Part shown: positions 55,601 through 63,175 of the stretch, piece after piece
Layout of the letters: each line of letters opens with the position of its first letter
Numbering within the stretch: position 1 is the first letter of the stretch
Assembly (NCBI GenBank): GCA_002394335.1
Contig: DGTP01000004.1
Coordinates: 98,041-162,040 of the forward strand
Reading direction: 5' to 3'
From: Bacteroidales bacterium UBA4333
Lineage (GTDB): Bacteria > Bacteroidota > Bacteroidia > Bacteroidales > Paludibacteraceae
Length of the DNA: 64,000 nt
Position numbers and translations under genes: made by a program
Notes under the pieces: model-generated
Database searches by the model: none
Told to the model about the DNA's origin: nothing
What the model saw: only the letters and a program-made list of their open reading frames with translations

Positions 55601-58600
55601 TTCCGACCCCGAGAAGTATAAAGGTCAGTCGTTCATCTCCTCGGCTGCCGACGGTTCGCTCACCGTTTATTTCAAAGACCAGAGTTACGGTTCGGCTAAT
55701 GACGGCTGGGAGTTTGAGGTTCGCGAGCACCTCCTCACAGACCTCTCCGTCGAAAGTGTAACAGCGACCTCTATCGCCTCCGCGATGCAGACGGTCGGAG
55801 CCAAAGACTTGAAGATGCTGCAGATAGCCGTTGTCGTAATGGGTGACCGCACGCCGCTGACCGTGGACGCTATCAATGTGGTTGCCAACGAATATACCGA
55901 CGGCACGAAGTTGTATCAGACGGGCAAGGTGGCAACCTTCTCCGATTCGCAAGTCTTCACCGCTCCTTATGAAATAGCAGAGCGCGGAACGTACTACTTC
56001 TGGGTAACGGCTGACGCTTCGGAGGATGCCGACGATGAGGATATAATGACGGTCAGCCTGACTTCCATTAAGTCCGGCGCAAATACCATCGTTCCGGTCA
56101 ACGCCGAAACAGCACAGACCAAACTGGCACATGGCATGTCCGGCGTTTATGTCATCGGCAGCAACCCGACCTCCGATTTCCCGACGGTTGCCGCTGCCAT
56201 AGAGGCATTGGGCGTACTGGGCGTGGAAGGTAACGTAACCTTTAAGATTGAAGCCGGCACCTATACCGAAAAGGTTATCCTCCCCGAAGTGGCAGGTGTT
56301 TCCGCTGAGGCTACCGTCACTTTCTGTTCCGCTTCCGGCAACGCCGCCGATGTTGTCTTCGCCTCCGACGAGACTTCCGATACCGAAGGGGTATGGACCG
56401 TCAACGGAATGGATTGGCTGACGCTCAAAGATATTACCTTCAAGAGCGACAAGACAGGCTATGCGGCTTGTCTGGTACTGAAGAACCAAAGTCAGCACGT
56501 TACCATGGACGGATGTGTACTTTCTACTACGGTTACCGGTAACTCCACTTCGCAGAATATGCAGTTAGTGCGCGTTATCTCCGAAGATGCAGACAACGCC
56601 AACTGCAATTACTTTACCGTAGAGAACTCCACGTTCATCGGAGGTTATCATGCATTGAACCTGACGCAGGGCAGTTACGCTACGCATCCCTATCGTTCGG
56701 ATTACATTGTGCGCAACAATACCTTCCAAGGTCAGGAGAAACTGGTGATCTACACCAATTTTATGAATAACCTCACCGTAGAGAACAATACGATTTCTAT
56801 GACCAATGTTACGAATACAGATGCACGTGCGTTGGATATCCGTGCTTTGTCTGGTCATTATGTGATTGCCGGCAATAATATCAACATTCAATGCACCGGT
56901 ACCGGCTATGCGAATGCGGTTTACTTTGCTACTAACGGACAGACAAACTGCGCCGAAGGAACGGTAGTGGATATCTATAACAACGCCGTTTATGTGTTGG
57001 AGACTTCCGCCAACAGCGCTTCTTCGTGTCTGCGCTTCAAATGGCAGCGCGAGGTGAATATGACCTATAACACACTGGTCCTCAACGGAACCTATTCTTC
57101 CGCTTCGGCCCTCTGGCTGGAGAACTTCAGTAATCTGGCTCTGACCGCGAAGAACAACCTCATTCAGAATATCGGAACGGGTAATGCTGTCTTCGGCGTC
57201 AAAGGTACGTACAGCCATAATGCGCTCTACTCGGCAAGCGGTAGTATCAATAACCTCAATGCCTCGTTCGATGCCTGGCAAACAGCAGTCAGCGCAACGG
57301 ATGCGGACGCCAACCTTAACGAACAGGCCGTCTTTGCCTCGAACTCGCTGCTGTTGCTCAAAGAGCAAGGCAACCTCGTATCTGCTACGCCTGTTGCAAC
57401 TGTAACGACGGACATCCTCGGTAAGAAACGTGCCACTACACCGACTATCGGTGCCTATGAGTTTGACGCCGCAATGCTGACAATACCTGTCATGGCGGAA
57501 GGCTACCCGAAAGCGCTGAACGTGAAGGATACGGTAACTGACATCGTGCTCAAAGCCGATAATATGGGTACCGCCAAGGTGCTCGTGCTCGCAGCCACGG
57601 TTGCCGCTCCTACCAAAGAGACCGTGCTTGCGGACGGCCAGGAAGTAGTGCTGCAAAAAGATGCCGAGGCTACGGTTACTATCGACGCCCTGACCGAGGA
57701 GACCGCCTACAAGGCCTATGTCCTCCTGCTCTCGCCGGTGGGCGATGCAGCGGACGCGGTAGCTGCAACAGAAGCCTTCACCACCGCTTGGACGCTCCGT
57801 CCGGTACAAGTGACGGCTATTGCTGCGCAGACTGTCGATCAGAACGCAGCCATCACATTGACGGCTACCGTCAGTCCCGAATACGAGCAAGCCAAACCGT
57901 ATTCCTACAAATGGTACACCGCTTATGACGAAACGGAGATTGGCAACGGAGCCACCTTGAACACGACCGCCGAACGCACCACCGAATACATCTGCTGCGT
58001 GACTGACCGTTTCAACCAGAAAGGCTATGTCTCGGCTCGCGTACAAGTAACGGAAGAGGCGGCGGTGGCTACCTTCGAAGAGTACAACATGCCTGCCGGA
58101 GCCAACAAATACGTGGATGCCGCTTGGGCTAACAATACAGAGGCATACCTCTATAGTGGTTCGTACGCCTTTGCCAATGTGCCGAACAAGCTCTATAACG
58201 CTTATACCGGATATGTCATCAGTTCCGACCCCTCAAATACCGCTACCGGCAACTATATGACCGACCAGTTCCGCTCGGCTGCCGGAGGTGCCTATGAGGG
58301 CAGCAACTTCGCCGTGGCGTACTATTCCGCGCCTTCCGCATGGTTCGCCGGTTACAACGACCCGGTTACACTGACGAATACGGCGGAGCCGCAAGTCATT
58401 AGCGGTTTCTATATCACCAACAGTGCCTATACGCTGGATGCTGTTCTTCATGGAGACTACGCCAATGACGCTTTTGCGCAGGGCGATTACTTGTCCTTGA
58501 CCATTAGCGGTTATAACGGTACTGCCAAGACGGGCGAGACCACTTTCTATCTCGCCGATTACCGCAGCGAGGATGCGTCCGAGCACTATGCGCTGGATAC

Positions 58601-59297
58601 ATGGAAATGGTTGGATCTGAGCGGTCTGGGAACCGTGACACGGCTGGAGTTCAGTATGTTCACCACCAAGTCGGATGAGTACGGTTTCACTACGCCTACC
58701 TATTTCTGCTTGGATAATTTCGGCGGTGTCGCTCCGGCATATACGCGCGAGAACCTGACCGTAGGCAACTATGGTACCATCTGTCTGCCGCGTGATGTTG
58801 CGGCAGGCGACTACTCCGGTGCCGAGTTCTACCAAGTGGTGGAGCGCACTTCCGATTATATCACGCTCGAAGAAGTAACCGAACTGGCAGCCGGTCAGGC
58901 ATATATCTTTGCTGCTACGGCTACCTCCCTCACCTGCACCTACTCCGGTTCAACGGTGGCTGCTCCGGCTCCGGCTTCGATGGCAAACGTGCTGCAAGGT
59001 GTCTTTGACGACGGTACTGTTCCGTCCGGCATGTGGTTCCTCCACAACAACAAACTCTATCAGTCGAACGGAAGCAATGCTGTGGGTGCCAACCGCGCCT
59101 ATCTCACCGACCTCACGCCCTCTGTAGCGCCGGCTCCGGGACGCAAGCATGTAAGGATGCCTATCCAGCGGATTGCAACGGACATTGAGAAGGTACAAGG
59201 AGACGATGCACAATGTACAAAAATCATCCGTGATGGTCAGCTCTATTTATTGTACAACGGTACAATGTACAATGTACAAGGTCAGATTGTAAAATAA
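52692..59297 (+). CDS. Giant modular surface protein with DUF4465 domain and sorting tag
   Basis: The 2201-residue protein has signal peptide MRKIFLLFVAFALSWLGGKA. Approximate order: four alternating pairs of CUB-like domains (25-175, 332-465, 620-750, 896-1015) and BNR_assoc_N-like Ig domains (178-320, 467-615, 750-890, 1017-1145), a parallel beta-helix (1150-1590; VYVIGSNPTSDFPTVAAAIE), Fn3/Ig-like modules (1595-1790), a DUF4465 domain (1795-2012; AVAYYSAPSAWFAGYNDP, VISGFYITNSAYTLDAVLHG, TTFYLADYRSEDAS), a 150-residue region and the tag (59217-59297, IIRDGQLYLLYNG). DUF4465 genes are found with B12-regulated surface genes in Bacteroides; fusing one to a 1700-residue scaffold is unusual. 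It overlaps the preceding gene by 4 bases, so the riboswitch should control it. No catalytic site seen. Confidence 0.85.
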   Translation: MRKIFLLFVAFALSWLGGKAVAENVTMPQFGHQTVTVSAGSPVTFMDMNSYTGISSSSSNNSFATTIFQPAESGNSIKIEFENIDVRNDGASWPANLSIYNGVFDVSSVTYPTSTSGVTASSAFPATDKLVEKLDGTYTNLTYISADATGALSVCYVYRYAKAIQGWKATVSSITLDPMTITGAAVDNSFVVDDIWAGKENVAVAGLTVTTDGYSSPDKLETISFSTSNTDVIKGENIKLYAGQAASTAGLTELTGTVTGSAGVYTLTLDAPYAFGNGANKFCLGTTIEAGAAFNATGSVTITDIKTTNNFSPLTTAATAATLTVQPMYLMATDATYTINQPTNFYDEGGKEGKVVKGFDGKVVFTPATEGSKVKLTFNNINVFYTDYAANSTGYVDYIKVYNGNSTDEADLLWQLSQAEASTTTAIVLKSTAADGKLTITHRNNISYDSNLRDGWEAVVSEFTPQAMTVSSVAVTKETGTVSAGTEGKQVACIKVVTAETEPALAVQSLTFNTNNTYAQLTKAKLYYTKENTFATSTLLGEATITGNQVTLTATNSVNFREGDNYLWLVYDIQPLAANDEKVDALMEKLTFTNGSDYTSFTNPSGNLTIENKAVQACGSQTFTVQGEWQYTHTVASEYSSKYMYEQCDQTVVFKPATAGNVIQIDYADYDVYYATSSYGTRAKYIVYDGEGTSGAILWQLDANGKKPTQLRSTNGAMTIVFNPNTTSSYYTGNGWHATVKEYTPKNMEITSTVVEQASTRLVSLGEEKAAMLNVNIQTEGTLSPLTLDAMSVSLKGTEANISNVYLLQGTTVVAQATAAATTVLTLTTPVTLNEYDNEFSIAVDIKADATVEQTVDASLLSLTISGEAQTVTEGDPEGSRIIKNIMLLQAGDNGTKQIGSTSLMFYDDGGADGAYTKNIEGYVTFVPEHEGYAVEVLVNNYKLSSGAPVKIYYGTSHDGDADATVEYNYSDPEKYKGQSFISSAADGSLTVYFKDQSYGSANDGWEFEVREHLLTDLSVESVTATSIASAMQTVGAKDLKMLQIAVVVMGDRTPLTVDAINVVANEYTDGTKLYQTGKVATFSDSQVFTAPYEIAERGTYYFWVTADASEDADDEDIMTVSLTSIKSGANTIVPVNAETAQTKLAHGMSGVYVIGSNPTSDFPTVAAAIEALGVLGVEGNVTFKIEAGTYTEKVILPEVAGVSAEATVTFCSASGNAADVVFASDETSDTEGVWTVNGMDWLTLKDITFKSDKTGYAACLVLKNQSQHVTMDGCVLSTTVTGNSTSQNMQLVRVISEDADNANCNYFTVENSTFIGGYHALNLTQGSYATHPYRSDYIVRNNTFQGQEKLVIYTNFMNNLTVENNTISMTNVTNTDARALDIRALSGHYVIAGNNINIQCTGTGYANAVYFATNGQTNCAEGTVVDIYNNAVYVLETSANSASSCLRFKWQREVNMTYNTLVLNGTYSSASALWLENFSNLALTAKNNLIQNIGTGNAVFGVKGTYSHNALYSASGSINNLNASFDAWQTAVSATDADANLNEQAVFASNSLLLLKEQGNLVSATPVATVTTDILGKKRATTPTIGAYEFDAAMLTIPVMAEGYPKALNVKDTVTDIVLKADNMGTAKVLVLAATVAAPTKETVLADGQEVVLQKDAEATVTIDALTEETAYKAYVLLLSPVGDAADAVAATEAFTTAWTLRPVQVTAIAAQTVDQNAAITLTATVSPEYEQAKPYSYKWYTAYDETEIGNGATLNTTAERTTEYICCVTDRFNQKGYVSARVQVTEEAAVATFEEYNMPAGANKYVDAAWANNTEAYLYSGSYAFANVPNKLYNAYTGYVISSDPSNTATGNYMTDQFRSAAGGAYEGSNFAVAYYSAPSAWFAGYNDPVTLTNTAEPQVISGFYITNSAYTLDAVLHGDYANDAFAQGDYLSLTISGYNGTAKTGETTFYLADYRSEDASEHYALDTWKWLDLSGLGTVTRLEFSMFTTKSDEYGFTTPTYFCLDNFGGVAPAYTRENLTVGNYGTICLPRDVAAGDYSGAEFYQVVERTSDYITLEEVTELAAGQAYIFAATATSLTCTYSGSTVAAPAPASMANVLQGVFDDGTVPSGMWFLHNNKLYQSNGSNAVGANRAYLTDLTPSVAPAPGRKHVRMPIQRIATDIEKVQGDDAQCTKIIRDGQLYLLYNGTMYNVQGQIVK

Positions 59298-59314
59298 GAA
59301 ACCTCTCCCAAACC

Positions 59315-59332
59315 CCTCCCGTTCGCGGGAGG
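59315..59332 (+). other. Hairpin between giant protein gene and small peptide gene
   Basis: CCTCCCG, loop TTCG, CGGGAGG form a 7-base stem 18 bases after the giant protein stop. There is no T tract, so it may reduce read-through or stabilise the message instead of fully terminating. Confidence 0.5.
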
Positions 59333-59363
59333 AGCGAAGGATACAAAAACAGGTAAAGGCTCT

Positions 59364-59504
59364 ATGAAAAAGAACTATTATAGGGAACCGCTTGTGCAGT
59401 GTACTCCCATTATGGCGCTCTCGGTGATCTGCGCATCGCAGCAGGGTGTTATGCCACAGCTCATCTTCACGGATGAAGACGGCACCGGCTTTAGTGCCGA
59501 TTAA
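59364..59504 (+). CDS. Small MKK-type protein (46 aa)
   Basis: An ATG at 59364 opens a 46-residue frame: MKKNYYREPLVQCTPIMALS, then VICASQQGVMPQLIF and an acidic end TDEDGTGFSAD. It follows the riboswitch-controlled giant surface protein by 66 bases and ends 29 bases before a terminator, so it is probably the last gene of that operon. Its design matches the 48-residue protein at 17495: MKK plus aromatic, early Pro, hydrophobic core with a Cys near residue 20-23, acidic tail. Function unknown. A secreted or processed peptide linked to surface protein export is one idea. Confidence 0.62.
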   Translation: MKKNYYREPLVQCTPIMALSVICASQQGVMPQLIFTDEDGTGFSAD

Positions 59505-59533
59505 ACGCACGCACGACTTGCGTTAAGAACAAG

Positions 59534-59557
59534 AAAAACCGCCTTCGGGTGGTTTTT
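59534..59557 (+). terminator. Intrinsic terminator of the riboswitch operon
   Basis: AAAAACCGCC, loop TTCG, GGTGGTTTTT forms a 10-base stem with one G-T pair and ends in a T tract. It is symmetrical and could also work for the minus strand. Confidence 0.85.
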
Positions 59558-59559
59558 CT

Positions 59560-59624
59560 GCAAATTGTATATCTTTTGCCGTAATTTGTGTAACGGATAT
59601 ATCAAGAAAAAGCAGTAATTTTGC
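59560..59624 (+). promoter_or_regulatory. Promoter/operator shared with the AraC-like gene
   Basis: This 65-base stretch matches 63754-63818 at about 52 of 65 positions without gaps, and 32 of the first 35. It contains two TTGTrTA-type half-sites in direct repeat 21 bases apart, an inverted GCAAA-N10-TTTGC, and the -7 element TAATTTTG (59616-59623). No -33 TTTG stands at the normal 20-base spacing, as expected for an activated promoter. Confidence 0.65.
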
Positions 59625-59662
59625 CGTCGGATTTGGAAACCAAAAAAACAAATGAACCTGCT

Positions 59663-59740
59663 ATGCGAAAGATTGTATGTTCCATGCTCGCAGCGGCAAT
59701 GCTGTTCGCCGGCTGCGCCAAAACAAATGAACAAATGTGA
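59663..59740 (+). other. Out-of-frame lipoprotein leader upstream of the decarboxylase-cupin gene
   Basis: A 25-codon frame encodes MRKIVCSMLAAAMLFAGCAK and stops at 59740. It looks like a complete lipoprotein leader (lipobox FAGC), but ends in a different frame from the enzyme that starts at 59751. The direct repeat AAATGAACCTG flanks it at 59650 and 59749. This suggests a frameshift or small rearrangement in a gene once exported as a lipoprotein. Confidence 0.6.
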
Positions 59741-59750
59741 AAATGAAAAA

Positions 59751-60794
59751 ATGAACCTGTCTTTTACAACTGAACAGGCGGCGTATATGTCTGCTATCGC
59801 CTGCAATGAAGCCAAAGGAGACCTTGTCTCGCTGGAGACTGCTATCCACAACGGATTGGAAGCCGGACTGACGGTCAGCCAAGTCAAAGAAGCACTCTCG
59901 CAACTCTATGCCTACACAGGCTTCCCGCGAAGTCTTAATGCCTTGACCGTACTCCGGCAAGTCATCGCTGACCGCCAAGCCAAAGGTGCCAAAGTGCTGA
60001 TGGGAGAGGAACCAAGTACGCTGCCTGAAGACTACGATGCACTGGAACAAGGCACAGCCGTGCAGACGCAACTCTCCGGCAAACCCTTCGACTATACCTT
60101 CGCACCGGCTACGGATTACTACCTTAAGGCGCATCTCTTCGGAGACATCTTCGCCCGCGACAACCTCACTTACGCCGACCGCGAACTGGTCACCGTCTCG
60201 GCACTCAGCGGTCTGCAGGGCGTGGAACCGCAACTCAAAGCACACATCGCCGGAGCACGTAACATGGGCGTGACCGAAGAACAGTTGCAGGGCATCGTCG
60301 TTGCCCTTGCCGCCAACGGTCTCTTGGACGAAGCTGGGCGTTTGGCGAAGAACTATGCTGAACTTTCAAACGGCGAAGCCAATAAACCTTCAAACAGCGC
60401 AAGCGCTCAAACGTTTGTTTGGCCGCAAGGCAAATCGAATGATGCCTACGCGCAGTATTTCGTGGGCAACAGCTATCTGCAACCCTATTGGGGTGGGGTG
60501 GCGAACGTCACGTTCGAACCCTCCTGCCGCAATAACTGGCACATCCATCACGGCGCCGTGCAGGTGCTCATCTGTGTCAGCGGAAAAGGCTGGTATCAGG
60601 AATGGAACAAACCCGCAGTTCCTCTGACGCCCGGTACGGTGATTGCCATTCCCGAAGGCGTCAAACACTGGCACGGAGCCGCCGCCGACAGCTGGATGCA
60701 ACACCTCGCTATCCATACCCTGGAGCAACCCGGAGCCTCCAACGAATGGCTCGAACCCGTATCCGGACAACAATACAACCAAGCAACTCACTGA
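59751..60794 (+). CDS. Carboxymuconolactone decarboxylase-like protein with C-terminal cupin
   Basis: From the ATG at 59751 the protein has 347 residues; the frame remains open to 59652, but that stretch overlaps an out-of-frame lipoprotein leader. Two AhpD/CMD-type helical domains (about 1-90, EAGLTVSQVKEALSQLYAYT, and 115-195, YADRELVTVSALSGLQGVEP) are followed by a cupin (about 240-330) with metal ligands in WHIHHG and HWHG. No CxxC is seen, so AhpD-like peroxidase activity is unlikely. Such CMD-cupin fusions occur in Bacteroidetes near aldehyde or quinone stress genes, often with an export signal. It starts an operon-like series with an alcohol dehydrogenase. Substrate unknown. Confidence 0.82.
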   Translation: MNLSFTTEQAAYMSAIACNEAKGDLVSLETAIHNGLEAGLTVSQVKEALSQLYAYTGFPRSLNALTVLRQVIADRQAKGAKVLMGEEPSTLPEDYDALEQGTAVQTQLSGKPFDYTFAPATDYYLKAHLFGDIFARDNLTYADRELVTVSALSGLQGVEPQLKAHIAGARNMGVTEEQLQGIVVALAANGLLDEAGRLAKNYAELSNGEANKPSNSASAQTFVWPQGKSNDAYAQYFVGNSYLQPYWGGVANVTFEPSCRNNWHIHHGAVQVLICVSGKGWYQEWNKPAVPLTPGTVIAIPEGVKHWHGAAADSWMQHLAIHTLEQPGASNEWLEPVSGQQYNQATH

Positions 60795-60812
60795 CTTGTT
60801 TTTCAGTGAGTT
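60785..60812 (+). terminator. Hairpin overlapping the decarboxylase-cupin stop
   Basis: AACTCACTGA (60785-60794, including the stop) pairs with TCAGTGAGTT (60803-60812), a perfect 10-base stem. It is followed by ATAAAAC, not a T tract, so termination may be partial. Confidence 0.6.
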
Positions 60813-60824
60813 ATAAAACACTTA

Positions 60825-60867
60825 TCGGAGGCAAATCAGAGTAATCTCGGAGGCAAGTCGGAGGCAA
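60825..60867 (+). repeat. Three helically phased TCGGAGGCAA direct repeats
   Basis: Identical 10-mers start at 60825, 60847 and 60858, separated by 22 and 11 bases, that is two and one helical turns. They lie upstream of the alcohol dehydrogenase promoter and look like regulator binding sites. Confidence 0.7.
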
Positions 60868-60921
60868 GTGCTATATAACACCTGTACACTCCACTCCCAA
60901 AAGTTTCCGATTATTAAGATC

Positions 60922-60929
60922 TAATTTTG
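60922..60929 (+). promoter_or_regulatory. -7 element for the alcohol dehydrogenase gene
   Basis: TAATTTTG lies 53 bases before the ATG at 60982. No -33 TTG at standard spacing is seen, in line with control from the upstream repeats. Confidence 0.5.
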
Positions 60930-60981
60930 CACCGCAAAATGAAATGACTGCTACGAACAATGATTTTAACCCATATATCCT

Positions 60982-62169
60982 ATGCAAAACTTTGATTATC
61001 AGACACCGACACGCCTTATTTTTGGTGAAGGCGTAGTAACAAAACTGTCGAAAGTGATGAGCGCGTTCGGCAAGAAAATCCTCCTTACCTACGGCGGAGG
61101 CAGTATTAAGAAGATCCCTGCTTTCAGAGGTCAGACGGGCAGCCTGTACGACTACGTGCGTGAGGCGCTCAAGGACTTCGAGATTGTCGAACTTCCCGGT
61201 ATTCAGCCGAACCCGAAATATAACCCTTCCGTACTGGACGGCGTGCGTCTTTGCAAAGAGCACAAAGTGGATGTCATTCTCTCCGTAGGCGGAGGTTCGG
61301 TACTTGATTGCTCCAAGGCGATTGCTGCCGGTGCCTGCTATGACGGCGACCCGTGGGACCTCATTTCCTACAAGGTCAAAGCCCAGGCGGCCCTGCCGAT
61401 AGTAGATATTATCACGCTTGCTGCCACGGGTAGCGAATACGACTGCGGCGGCGTCATCTCCCGCACGGAGACCAACGACAAGATCGGTTATATGGACCGC
61501 CACTTGTTCCCTGCCGTTTCGTTCCTCGACCCGACCTACACGTTCTCGGTCAGCAAGAAACAGACCGCAGCCGGTATCGCCGATGCAATGAACCACACCA
61601 TCGAGCAGTATTTTGCGGAAGACACCACGCTCCTTAACGACGGTTTCTGCGAGTCTATGCTCCGCTCGCTCATGGAGAACGGCCGCAAGTGTATCGTTAA
61701 CCCCGATGACTACCAAGCCCGCGCGGAGATGATGCTCGCCTGCACCTACGGCTGCAACGGAATCCTGGCACTCGGCAACAGCGAGTCCGGCTGGCCCTGC
61801 CACGGCATCGAGCACGCCCTCTCTGCCTATTACGACATCACACACGGCGAGGGATTAGCCATCATCACACCGCGTTGGATGAAGCATATTCTCAACGAGC
61901 ACACCCTGCCGCGGTTCGTCAAATACGGCATTAACGTCTTTGACATCGACCCCTCGCTGACCCAATGGGAGATTGCTAACAAGGCCATCGAAGCGACCTA
62001 CGCGTTCTTTGAGTCCATCAACATCCCGATGCACCTGCGCGAAGTAGGTATTGACGAGAGCCGTTTGGACGAGATGGCGCATCATATTGCCGTCAACGAA
62101 GGACTGGAGAACGCCTATGCACCGCTTACAGAACAGGACATCAAACAAATCTTAATTGACAGTCTCTAA
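60982..62169 (+). CDS. Iron-containing alcohol dehydrogenase (YqhD/BdhA type)
   Basis: The 395-residue cytoplasmic enzyme belongs to the group III iron-dependent alcohol dehydrogenases. NAD(P)-binding GGGSVLDCSKAIAAG lies near 98-112; metal ligands are visible in GIADAMNHTIEQYF (Asp and His), WPCHGIEHALS and DITHGEGLA. YqhD-type members reduce reactive short-chain aldehydes with NADPH; butanol dehydrogenase members look similar. The context of CMD-cupin, HxlR and AraC-like regulators fits aldehyde or electrophile detoxification, which is inference. It is followed after one base by an acetyltransferase gene. Confidence 0.9.
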   Translation: MQNFDYQTPTRLIFGEGVVTKLSKVMSAFGKKILLTYGGGSIKKIPAFRGQTGSLYDYVREALKDFEIVELPGIQPNPKYNPSVLDGVRLCKEHKVDVILSVGGGSVLDCSKAIAAGACYDGDPWDLISYKVKAQAALPIVDIITLAATGSEYDCGGVISRTETNDKIGYMDRHLFPAVSFLDPTYTFSVSKKQTAAGIADAMNHTIEQYFAEDTTLLNDGFCESMLRSLMENGRKCIVNPDDYQARAEMMLACTYGCNGILALGNSESGWPCHGIEHALSAYYDITHGEGLAIITPRWMKHILNEHTLPRFVKYGINVFDIDPSLTQWEIANKAIEATYAFFESINIPMHLREVGIDESRLDEMAHHIAVNEGLENAYAPLTEQDIKQILIDSL

Positions 62170-62170
62170 T

Positions 62171-62707
62171 ATGGAAGCATTCCGTGTAGATCCGCGGGTG
62201 ACGACACCGGAAGCGCAAGCCGCGTATATCGAGCAGGGCCGCAAACTGTTTGCATTCGACCAGACCATTCCTTTCACGCCGGAGAATATCGAGGCGACGA
62301 AAGCCCTCTTTGGCGAAAACCTCGGCGAAGGATCCATCGTCCAGCCGCCTTTGAAGGGTGTCTGCTTCGACATGGTTCATATTGGCAAAAACGTCATGAT
62401 CATGCCGGACTGTCTGATGATGTCCCGCGGCGGTATTACGATCGAGGACGGCGCGATGATTGCCGCAAACGTGCAACTCATCTCCAATAACCACGACCTC
62501 TACGAGCGGCAGATCCTCCTCTGCAAACCCGTGCGTATCTGTCGGAACGCGTGGGTTGGGGCAGGGGCTACTATCCTGCCGGGCGTGACGGTCGGCGAGA
62601 ACGCCGTAGTGGCTGCTGCGGCAGTAGTGACAAAGGATGTTCCCGCCAACACCATCGTTGCTGGTAACCCTGCCAAAATCATCAAAACCATTCCACCCAA
62701 AGAATAA
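62171..62707 (+). CDS. Hexapeptide-repeat sugar O-acetyltransferase (Maa/LacA-like)
   Basis: The 178-residue cytoplasmic protein has left-handed beta-helix repeats (VHIGKNVMIMPDCLMMSRGG, ITIEDGAMIAANVQLI) and the maltose/galactoside acetyltransferase end GAGATILPGVTVGENAVVAA, AGNPAKIIK. The active-site His is in LISNNHDLYE. It transfers acetyl from acetyl-CoA to a hydroxyl of a sugar or similar molecule. ATG 62171 lies one base after the dehydrogenase stop, so the two are co-transcribed; a TTG five codons earlier would overlap that gene. The acceptor is unknown. Confidence 0.87.
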   Translation: MEAFRVDPRVTTPEAQAAYIEQGRKLFAFDQTIPFTPENIEATKALFGENLGEGSIVQPPLKGVCFDMVHIGKNVMIMPDCLMMSRGGITIEDGAMIAANVQLISNNHDLYERQILLCKPVRICRNAWVGAGATILPGVTVGENAVVAAAAVVTKDVPANTIVAGNPAKIIKTIPPKE

Positions 62708-62718
62708 GGCGAAAAATT

Positions 62719-62753
62719 AACAACCACCGACTCAAACCGAGCCGGTGGTTGTT
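62719..62753 (-). terminator. Bidirectional terminator between convergent genes
   Basis: AACAACCACCG-A-CTC, loop AAACC, GAG-C-CGGTGGTTGTT form a long stem with one mismatch. On the minus strand it is followed by TTAATTTTT, a good T tract, so it mainly ends the NTF2-like gene. Confidence 0.85.
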
Positions 62754-62755
62754 GA

Positions 62756-63139
62756 TTACCTCTTTATAGTGTCGGAGTTCTGGTTGTAAGCCTTGGCGAC
62801 ACATTTCCACTCGCCGTGCATCTTCATCAGCAACAGGTAATCGGTGAAGTCGATACGGCCGCCCCATTTCTCCTCTAACACGCGAATCACGGCAACGGTC
62901 TCTTCAATAGACACGATATCGACACGCGCCTTGAAATCCGCGCCTGCGCCTACGGTATCCACATTGTGGTAGAACTGCTCAATGGAGCCGTGCTCCAGTT
63001 CGCCGTCCAGATAGCCGAACAATACGGCGTCTTTGGTAAATAACTCGCGGGCATAACGGCTGTTGCCTTCTGCCACACTCTTGACAAACTTCATGGCAGC
63101 TTCTTCCACTGCCTTGTACTCTGAAATAGGTGCTCTCAT
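62756..63139 (-). CDS. NTF2-like/putative lumazine-binding-type small protein
   Basis: The 127-residue cytoplasmic protein starts at ATG 63139 (MRAPISEYKAVEEAAMKFVK); an in-frame ATG at 63178 lies upstream of the promoter and is rejected. AEGNSRYARELFTKDAVLFG, ELEHGSIEQFYHNVD and MKMHGEWKCVAKAYNQ match the NTF2-like cone fold of the putative lumazine-binding group (PF12893-like) common in Bacteroidetes. Members bind small hydrophobic molecules; no catalytic residues are evident. It is transcribed divergently from the HxlR regulator, with promoters overlapping one inverted repeat, so it is a likely target of that regulator. Confidence 0.8.
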   Translation of the reverse strand: MRAPISEYKAVEEAAMKFVKSVAEGNSRYARELFTKDAVLFGYLDGELEHGSIEQFYHNVDTVGAGADFKARVDIVSIEETVAVIRVLEEKWGGRIDFTDYLLLMKMHGEWKCVAKAYNQNSDTIKR

Positions 63140-63175
63140 AATCGTTTGTGTTTTAGTTATGATTGAAATTTGGTG

